DNA of 13,265 nucleotides, taken from Pirellulales bacterium. Its GTDB lineage: Bacteria > Planctomycetota > Planctomycetia > Pirellulales > JAICIG01. The position numbers and the translations under genes were made by a program. Below the pieces are notes generated by a model. The model did not search any database and was not told the origin of the DNA. It worked only from the letters and a program-made list of their open reading frames with translations. Positions 7,603-13,265 of this stretch are shown here, in pieces. Where the stretch lies: NCBI GenBank assembly GCA_025924495.1, contig JAICIG010000212.1:1-13265 (forward strand), written 5' to 3'. The stretch's first letter is position 1. Each line of letters begins with the position of its first letter.

Positions 7603-7645
7603 GAAACGCGAAACGCTCGCAACCCATTGCTGGCAGGTCCTGCCA
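7603..7645. promoter_or_regulatory. Palindrome and tandem heptamer upstream of wrbA
   Basis: In the 129 bp gap upstream of wrbA there is a 15-base palindrome TGGCAGGTCCTGCCA (7631-7645) and, next to it, a direct tandem heptamer GAAACGCGAAACGC (7603-7616). No T-run follows the palindrome in the direction of the transglutaminase gene, so termination is not well supported. A regulator-binding site for wrbA is possible. That role is inference from position and symmetry only. Confidence 0.3.
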
Positions 7646-7665
7646 TTATGAGCTGGACCCTTGAC

Positions 7666-10146
7666 CTAGGGCTTCGTCTCAATCGCGAACCTTTGCCTCG
7701 CAATTCCCACGGTTTCAATCTGTGTATCGAGAATCTTCTCAACGCCCCATTGCAGTTGCGCGGGATCAAGGTTGCGTTTAACTCGCTGCAGCTCGACGGC
7801 GACGACGACTTCGGCCCGTCCGGCGCTATCAGGCTTACCCCAGAGCCGACCGTTTGTCTCGTCGATGGTTAACCAACTCGGCCCCTGCTCGATGTGGAAT
7901 TGCGGCCGCTCGACGTCCCAGTACCTCATCACCTCTCGCCCGTCGACGACCCGCGTCCGTAGATCGCCTAGAGAACGCACGATCTCTACATCGTAGCGAT
8001 ATTCGCCCCCGGTCTTGGCTTCTTCCACAGGTTTGCTGTAGATGACAGGCCGCGGCATGGCGGCATAGTCGGAAGGCCCGCTCCGGTTTCCATTCTCGTC
8101 GACAGCGACGACTCGATAGAACGCCTTGGCGCCTGCAGAGGGCGCACCAGGACCGATGGTGGTCAGTTGAGCAGATTTGGTTTCCGCCATGAAGTTTGCG
8201 GGAAACTCGGTTGGCGTCTTGGTTGACTCTTGACGGCCGAAATCATAGATGCCAGCGGTCACCTCAAACGGCTCATCGCTGACGGAAAAGCCTTGCTCGT
8301 CGCTGGCATAAACTCGATAACTCGCCGGCTTGCGGCCCGATGGATTGGGCTCCCAGCGCAGCACCGCCACGTTCTTCGGGCGATCGTAATCCAGCACGAC
8401 TTTCAGCGGCGGCGACGGCCCGCGTGGCGTAAATCGCCAGGTCTCGCTCCACGGCCCCCAGACCCCCTTGGCATCTTTGGCGCGCACGTGCCAGTAGTAC
8501 TCATGATCAGGATTCAGTTCGCCCGGCGCCTTGAGCTCATACCGCGCCAGACCCGCGTCGCTGGTGCGCGAGATCAACTTGGCGAAGCTCATCGATAACG
8601 GCCACTTCAAGTCGGGTCGCGCGGAGAGCTCAAATTGATAATCAACAATTCTGTCGCCGTCGGGATCCAGCGACGGTTGCCACTGGAACGTAACGGCGGT
8701 TCCTTCTGCCTCGTTTCGATCCTGGGGCGAAATGGGCGCCGCTGGGGCGGCTGGCGGAGCGCTTAGCGATCGTTCGACCCATTCGTGCGTGATCCGCACG
8801 CGGCGCGGACCGGAAGATTCATCTGAGTATGTAAAGTGGTTCTGGCCGACACTCATCTCCGGAAGAGCTAGCGGCGCCATCTGCAGGTCGTTGACGATTG
8901 CCAGCTTTTGCACGTGTGCCGCGTCAGCGAGACGGCAGCGGAGATGATAGGCATAGCGAGCCGTTCCTACGGGCGGAAAAAAACTGTCGAGATCCTGATC
9001 AGCTTGCTCCCAAGTCTTGCCATCCCACGACAGCTCGAATTGAGCGCCGGTTCCCTCGACCTCGAGCTTTCCGCCAACCAGCACGTAGGGCGAACGGATC
9101 GTCCACACGATCTCGCCAGTCTTGCCTGTCTCGGCTCGTAAGCCATCATTGTCCGACACGATCGCCTGGACTTTATCGGCGCCCTGGCGCCAGCTCTGTT
9201 GGGAGAAATCGGGCCGATACTCCCACAGTCCATTGCAAATCGTGTCCGCGAATTTGTGGTCGAGCGCGCCGAAGTGCTTGGCGGGTTCTGTGTGACCCCA
9301 CCGCCACACGAGCGACTCGCCGGGTCGCAGCGTCATGTTCATCGCCGACTGGCGATCGGCGTCGCGATCGCCCGTCACCGGTCCTTCGAATACGTAGATT
9401 GACGACTCCCACTCGTCGCCTGCTCGGCCTTGAGGCCGAAGGATGCCTTGCGTGTGGGTGCGCTTGATCAGATCGTGATCATGGACCAAATCCTGCTCGC
9501 CGGCGATGGTCTCGTTGTCGCGGAGCAGGTACAGCGAATGCATGTCGCCGTCGTACAGGTGCCAGGCGTCATCGTAAAACACCTGCGTGACGCAATGCCC
9601 GACCAGGCGAGCCGGCGCTACCTTGAGTCCCGCCGTTTTCCATAGTCCCGCCAGACAGATCGAATCGTTGCCGCAGGTGTTGTGCCCATAGATATTGAGC
9701 GATTTGACGGGACTGAGCAGTTCGCGATTGTCTCCTGGGTAGTGGAAGCGATATTGAATCTCCTGCCACCAGAGGGCCATCGCCTTTTCTTTGTCGGACA
9801 TACCCGGCTCGATGGCCCGCGCCGCGATCGCCTGCACGCTGCGGAAGTCGTTGCGGCCGCTGACCAGCCAGGGATTGACGATGTCGGTCTCGCCGATGTT
9901 CTCCAAACGCACGGCTCGATTCGATTCCCAGCTCTGCTCGAACGGCGTCCAGACGCCTTGGGGCGAACGGCAATTCCGCCCGTCCATTGTGCCGTGTTGG
10001 ACGACAGTGTATTCCAGTTTTCCCGTGGTGATTTCCTGCACGTGGCGTTTTGGAACGTCCGCGGGATCGTGCTTTGATTTCCACGGTTCGAGTTCTTCGG
10101 CGCACACGCTGGCCGGAATAAGCAGAAGCCACAAGATGTTTCGCAT
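7666..10146 (-). CDS. Secreted transglutaminase-like protein with Fn3 and Ig-like domains
   Basis: An 826-residue exported protein. Seen: a Sec signal peptide (hydrophobic 4-14, cleavage expected after VCA at 16); a transglutaminase-like core with Cys158 in NTCGND, His184 in LVGHC and Asp199 in WHLYDGD, in the order and rough spacing of the catalytic triad of the papain-like transglutaminase/peptidase superfamily. Next comes a beta-rich region (about 250-455), a fibronectin type III domain (about 466-573, with the YYWHVRAKD strand), a second Fn3-like domain (about 580-697) and a putative-Ig-like domain (about 700-785, with GPSWLTID and GRLWGKP). It may cross-link or cleave surface protein or peptidoglycan peptides, or bind polysaccharide; the substrate cannot be read from sequence. 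GGAAG lies 6 bases before the ATG. It is divergent from the amidohydrolase pair. Confidence 0.85.
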   Translation of the reverse strand: MRNILWLLLIPASVCAEELEPWKSKHDPADVPKRHVQEITTGKLEYTVVQHGTMDGRNCRSPQGVWTPFEQSWESNRAVRLENIGETDIVNPWLVSGRNDFRSVQAIAARAIEPGMSDKEKAMALWWQEIQYRFHYPGDNRELLSPVKSLNIYGHNTCGNDSICLAGLWKTAGLKVAPARLVGHCVTQVFYDDAWHLYDGDMHSLYLLRDNETIAGEQDLVHDHDLIKRTHTQGILRPQGRAGDEWESSIYVFEGPVTGDRDADRQSAMNMTLRPGESLVWRWGHTEPAKHFGALDHKFADTICNGLWEYRPDFSQQSWRQGADKVQAIVSDNDGLRAETGKTGEIVWTIRSPYVLVGGKLEVEGTGAQFELSWDGKTWEQADQDLDSFFPPVGTARYAYHLRCRLADAAHVQKLAIVNDLQMAPLALPEMSVGQNHFTYSDESSGPRRVRITHEWVERSLSAPPAAPAAPISPQDRNEAEGTAVTFQWQPSLDPDGDRIVDYQFELSARPDLKWPLSMSFAKLISRTSDAGLARYELKAPGELNPDHEYYWHVRAKDAKGVWGPWSETWRFTPRGPSPPLKVVLDYDRPKNVAVLRWEPNPSGRKPASYRVYASDEQGFSVSDEPFEVTAGIYDFGRQESTKTPTEFPANFMAETKSAQLTTIGPGAPSAGAKAFYRVVAVDENGNRSGPSDYAAMPRPVIYSKPVEEAKTGGEYRYDVEIVRSLGDLRTRVVDGREVMRYWDVERPQFHIEQGPSWLTIDETNGRLWGKPDSAGRAEVVVAVELQRVKRNLDPAQLQWGVEKILDTQIETVGIARQRFAIETKP

Positions 10147-10250
10147 GGGAGAACTTCCGATTTTGCCCCATTCTTAGGTAGCAGTAGTGTATCAAAGCCA
10201 TTCACGACGGGTACAATCCGGAAGTCTTCAGCAGCCCGAGGGTACGCCCC
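10147..10250. promoter_or_regulatory. Divergent promoter region with imperfect inverted repeat
   Basis: This 104 bp spacer serves the leftward transglutaminase-like gene and the rightward amidohydrolase pair. ACTTCCGATT (10153-10162) and AATCCGGAAGT (10215-10225) are inverted copies apart from one inserted base. The left copy contains the ribosome binding site of the leftward gene, so the symmetry may be accidental. GAGGG near 10240 is the likely ribosome binding site of the rightward gene. No convincing -35/-10 pair was identified. Confidence 0.35.
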
Positions 10251-11183
10251 ATGCCGCAATATGCGTATGATTCGCAGCGAATTGACCGCCGAACGTTTGT
10301 AAAGGCGTCGGTCGTCTCTGCCGCATTGCCGCTCGTCACGGCAGCGGCGTCTCGCGAGAGCCAGGCTGCCGAACCGCTGCCGGCGACGCCCGAGATCATT
10401 GACACCAACGTTCACTTGTTCAAGTGGCCGTTTCGCCAGCTCAAGTACGGCAGCACGGAAGCCTTGATCGCCAAGCTGCGCAAACATCGCATTACGACTG
10501 CGTGGGCCGGTAGTTTCGAGGCTGTGCTCGAGAAACAATTCGACCTCGTGAACCGCCGCCTCGTCGAAGAGTGTAAGGCCCACGGCGACGGCATGTTAAT
10601 TCCAATCGGCAGCGTCAACCCAGCCTGGCCCGGCTGGGAGGCCGACCTTCGAGAGTGCCACGAGCACTACCACATGCCTGGCGTCCGCCTCTATCCGATG
10701 TATCACAGCTACGCGCTCGACCACCCGGAGTTCGGGCGGCTGCTCGCGGAGGCGGCCAAACGGAAGATGCTGGTGCAGATCGTGCTGCGGCTGGAAGACG
10801 AGCGCGTTCATCATCCTGCGGTGGTCGTGGAGCCCGTCGAGGTCTCGCCGCTCATCGACTTGCTCAAGAGTCTGCCCGATGCGAAAGTGCAGTTGATCAA
10901 CTCGGCCGGGCCGCTGTTGGGGAAAAACGTTGCCGCCCTGGTCAAGGAAACGCGTGTCACGTTCGACATCGCCGCCACCGAGGGAAATGGCGGCATCGGG
11001 CGAGTCATCGAGGGGAAGAACTACAGCTACCAGGGAGCGATCCCCGTGGAGCGGCTCTTGTTCGGCTCACATGCTCCTTACTTCCCTTGCGAGAGTGCAC
11101 TGCTCAAGCTGTTCGAGTCGCCGCTCAGTCTTGAGCAACTTCACTTGCTAATGCAGGCCAATGCCCGTCGTCTGATGGGCTAG
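10251..11183 (+). CDS. Tat-exported amidohydrolase-family (TIM-barrel) protein
   Basis: A 310-residue amidohydrolase_2-type protein with a twin-arginine export signal: DRRTFVK (12-18), a hydrophobic stretch (19-33) and likely cleavage near SQAA (37-40). This implies folding, possibly with a metal bound, in the cytoplasm before export. The barrel begins with DTNVH (51-55), where the usual first metal-binding His of the HxH pair is Asn. At the end, GSHAP (272-276) has His274 where the family normally has a metal-binding Asp (GSDxP). EDERVHHP (182-189) offers other possible ligands. These changes make an ordinary hydrolase or decarboxylase assignment unsafe. GAGGG precedes the ATG by about 9 bases. 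The next gene starts 13 bp after its stop, so the two are probably one operon and may work on the same compound. The substrate is unknown. Confidence 0.85.
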   Translation: MPQYAYDSQRIDRRTFVKASVVSAALPLVTAAASRESQAAEPLPATPEIIDTNVHLFKWPFRQLKYGSTEALIAKLRKHRITTAWAGSFEAVLEKQFDLVNRRLVEECKAHGDGMLIPIGSVNPAWPGWEADLRECHEHYHMPGVRLYPMYHSYALDHPEFGRLLAEAAKRKMLVQIVLRLEDERVHHPAVVVEPVEVSPLIDLLKSLPDAKVQLINSAGPLLGKNVAALVKETRVTFDIAATEGNGGIGRVIEGKNYSYQGAIPVERLLFGSHAPYFPCESALLKLFESPLSLEQLHLLMQANARRLMG

Positions 11184-11196
11184 AAAGTGCGGTACG

Positions 11197-12090
11197 ATGA
11201 GTTTCCCGGGCGCTCGCGAGTTTGCCTTGAATCCCGCCGCTTATGGTCTGCCGACGCGCGATGATCTGGTGAAGCTGCGGATCTGGGACATCCACTACCA
11301 CGGCTTCTTCAACGCGGGCGTTCGCTCGCACGAAGAGAATCTGTTTTATGTGGAGCGGATGGGTATCGAGCGGATGCTTTCGCTGGATATCGCCGGTTCG
11401 CCGACCGATCCGCTAGGTACGACGGTTCCAGACGACAAGAAACGCGAGATCCGCGAGTACCTGGAAAAACACTCCGATCGAGTTTCTGGATTGATTCCCG
11501 TCGATCCTTCGAAGCCTCTGGAGAGCTGCCGCAAGATCGAGGAATGGGTCGCCCACGGGCCGTGCATCGGCATCAAGTATTACGGGGGCAACCCGGGAGG
11601 CGTCGTCTGCAGCCATCGCGACAACGACGCAATTATTCGCCTGGCCGCAGAGCTCAAGGCCGTGATCTACATCCACACCTGGCTGAAAGTGGGCGGCAAG
11701 CCGCGCCGGCCGGGCGGCGACAACCCGCCGGGCGAATCGACCCCGATGGATCTGGCGATTTTGGCCGAGAGATTTCCCGACGTGCCGCTCATTTGCGGGC
11801 ATTCCGGCGGCGATTGGGAGTTGGGAGTCCGCGCCGTGCACCCTTATGAAAACGTCTTGATCGAGTTCAGCGGCTCCGACCCGCACTCGGGCCAAGTGGA
11901 CTTCACTGTCCGGCAGGTCGGCGCCAGCCGGCTGGTGTGGGGCGGACATGGGCCCTCGCGCTCTTATTCGACCGAACTCTCGAAGGTTTTGGATGCCGAC
12001 CTGACGCCAGACGCGCGGCTGCAGATTTTCGGCGGCAACCTCCGGCGCATCGCGGCTCCGATTTTCCAGCAGAAAGGCTATCAGCTCTAA
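11197..12090 (+). CDS. Cytosolic amidohydrolase-family (TIM-barrel) protein
   Basis: A 297-residue amidohydrolase_2-type protein with no signal peptide. Seen: the metal-binding motif DIHYH (31-35); a beta strand GIKYYGG (125-131); His160 in YIHTW and His202 in CGHSGG, which match the usual third and fourth ligands; and at the end WGGHGPSR (248-255), where His251 occupies the place of the expected catalytic/metal Asp. Members of the superfamily with intact ligands are hydrolases, decarboxylases or lactonases, so a metal-dependent reaction is still likely. It starts 13 bp after the preceding amidohydrolase gene with only a weak ribosome binding site (GAAAG), which suggests translational coupling. 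The pair differ in their first motif and in location, which hints at a division of labour inside and outside the membrane. The substrate is unknown. Confidence 0.87.
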   Translation: MSFPGAREFALNPAAYGLPTRDDLVKLRIWDIHYHGFFNAGVRSHEENLFYVERMGIERMLSLDIAGSPTDPLGTTVPDDKKREIREYLEKHSDRVSGLIPVDPSKPLESCRKIEEWVAHGPCIGIKYYGGNPGGVVCSHRDNDAIIRLAAELKAVIYIHTWLKVGGKPRRPGGDNPPGESTPMDLAILAERFPDVPLICGHSGGDWELGVRAVHPYENVLIEFSGSDPHSGQVDFTVRQVGASRLVWGGHGPSRSYSTELSKVLDADLTPDARLQIFGGNLRRIAAPIFQQKGYQL

Positions 12091-12194
12091 GCTGCCTGTC
12101 GCCCTTGGAGCTTCAGCGAGTTCGAATTCACACGTCAGGCCGAGCTGGTTGATGGCTTATTTCGGTTTGGTCCAGACGCACGCTTTCCGCGTGA

Positions 12195-13265
12195 CTATTG
12201 GCCGCCGGAGGGCGGGCCGGCTTGTCCCGGCGGCGCGCCTGCGCCCATGGGATTGGCCATCATCTTTTTGACCTTATCGATCGCCGTTTTGAATTCTTTC
12301 GGGTCGATTGAGCCGTCGGAATTCAGATCGGTCTGATCGAACCACGGCGACGGATTCTCTTCACGGCTGAGCTTTCCGTCGCGATCTTTGTCGAGCTCCT
12401 TGAAGGTGGGCAGCTTGAACCCGGCCAGGCCGCCGGGAGCGGCATTTCCGCCCCCACCGGCTGCAGGTCCGCCGGCACTCCCGCCGGCGGTTGGATTGGC
12501 GGCAGGCGCGCCTGCTTGGGCGTTCGCCGAGCCGCCTTCGGCGCCAACTTTCGCTCCAGCGGCCTGGCCGCCGGTCGCAGGCGGCGCAGTACTGGCCGGG
12601 CCAGGCGCCGTGGGTCCGGGCTTGGCTTGGCTGGCGCCAAACCGCTGATTGACGTCGATGGCATCGGCTTCCACGACCTTGTCGGCGGTGTCAGGCACGT
12701 CGGCCCGGGGATTGAGTAGTACGAGTTCTCCTTCTTTCAGCCCGTCAAGAATTTCGAGCACGGTGTCATTGGTTCCGCCCAACAGGACCTCGCGCGCCTC
12801 GATGCCGGCCGGCGTCTTGACATACGCGCGAAGCTTGTGGCCGCGTTCCGCAATGCATTGCACCGGCACTTGCAGCACGCCTTTCTTTTGACTCACGAGG
12901 ATTTCAATGTCCGCGGTCATGCCGGGCTTGAGATCCTCCGGCTCGCCGTCGATCTTGATCAGCGTCGCGTATTCCTTCGCGTTGCCTACGAAAAAATTCG
13001 TGGCCTCGGGCTGATTGGAGATCGACGTGATCTCGCCTTGAAATTCGCGATCTTGAATCTTGATTCGGGCCCGCATGCCGAGGCGGAGCTGGTCGATCTT
13101 CGTCTCATGAACGAGCGCCTTGACCTGCATGTTCTTCAGGTCGGGCAACCGCAGAATGGCTTGAAATTGGTTCACCTGCGCGCCGAGGTCGATCTTCGGA
13201 CCTTGTTGGCCCCAGCGGCCCGATGAATCGTTGGCGTAGACCACCATTCCGTCCTGCGGGGCCAC
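12195..13265 (-). CDS. Efflux membrane-fusion protein with C-terminal EF-hands (N-terminus cut off)
   Basis: The gene runs off the right edge; the 356 residues seen are its C-terminal part, and the first codon visible (GTG) is internal, not a start. It is a HlyD/RND-type periplasmic adaptor, which links an inner-membrane transporter (RND or MacB-like ABC) to outer export. Seen: the lipoyl-end motif APQDGMVVYA (2-11), a beta-barrel domain (about 40-125) and a membrane-proximal domain (about 128-200) with GLKEGELVLL. Unusual for the family, a Gly/Ala/Pro-rich linker (about 211-282) leads to two canonical EF-hand loops, DKDRDGKLSREE (292-303) and DLNSDGSIDPKE (313-324), each with acidic residues at positions 1, 3 or 5 and Glu at 12. 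Calcium binding is therefore likely. The transporter genes are presumably beyond the right edge or elsewhere. Confidence 0.88.
   Translation of the reverse strand: MAPQDGMVVYANDSSGRWGQQGPKIDLGAQVNQFQAILRLPDLKNMQVKALVHETKIDQLRLGMRARIKIQDREFQGEITSISNQPEATNFFVGNAKEYATLIKIDGEPEDLKPGMTADIEILVSQKKGVLQVPVQCIAERGHKLRAYVKTPAGIEAREVLLGGTNDTVLEILDGLKEGELVLLNPRADVPDTADKVVEADAIDVNQRFGASQAKPGPTAPGPASTAPPATGGQAAGAKVGAEGGSANAQAGAPAANPTAGGSAGGPAAGGGGNAAPGGLAGFKLPTFKELDKDRDGKLSREENPSPWFDQTDLNSDGSIDPKEFKTAIDKVKKMMANPMGAGAPPGQAGPPSGGQ

Noticed and set aside
9618..10583. 321-codon minus-strand frame crossing the divergent promoter region
   Set aside because: It overlaps both the transglutaminase-like gene and the Tat amidohydrolase gene, which have clear signal peptides and motifs. 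Its own translation shows nothing recognisable.
12179..12193. CACGC/GCGTG hairpin as a terminator between the convergent genes
   Set aside because: The stem is only 5 bp and no T-run follows on either strand.

Overview
The window looks like a chromosomal piece of a planctomycete, most likely of the Pirellulales type, with GC-rich DNA. The clearest signs are a small ECF sigma factor divergent from a very large serine/threonine kinase with a WD40-like tail, a protein made of secretin N-domains, Tat-exported amidohydrolases, and a secreted transglutaminase/Fn3 protein. The species cannot be named from sequence reading alone. No tRNA, rRNA, CRISPR array, insertion sequence or phage gene was seen.

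Layout. 1-136 is a leader with two tandem hairpins before a small unrecognised gene (137-472, +). 473-916 is a long, mostly empty spacer with a strong palindrome and a doubtful 40-codon ORF. 917-1516 (-) is an ECF-type sigma factor. Across a 196 bp divergent spacer lies a 1047-residue protein (1713-4856, +). In order it has a zinc-binding anti-sigma-like motif, a Ser/Thr kinase, one membrane helix and roughly eleven WD40-like repeats. Its stop codon interlocks with that of the convergent secretin-domain gene (4853-6718, -). Next come wrbA (6934-7536, -) and a large exported transglutaminase-like protein (7666-10146, -). Divergent from the latter is a two-gene unit of amidohydrolase-family proteins (10251-11183 and 11197-12090, +), the first with a Tat signal. 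The window ends in the C-terminal part of an efflux membrane-fusion protein with two EF-hands (12195-13265, -, cut by the window edge).

How the genes work together. The sigma factor and kinase form the most coherent unit. An ECF factor without an evident classical anti-sigma gene faces a membrane kinase that itself carries an anti-sigma-like zinc motif. This suggests signalling from the membrane, by sequestration and/or phosphorylation, to transcription. The two amidohydrolases are probably co-transcribed and share an unusual His where the family normally has a metal-binding Asp. The other genes look like independent units, several of them acting at or outside the cytoplasmic membrane.
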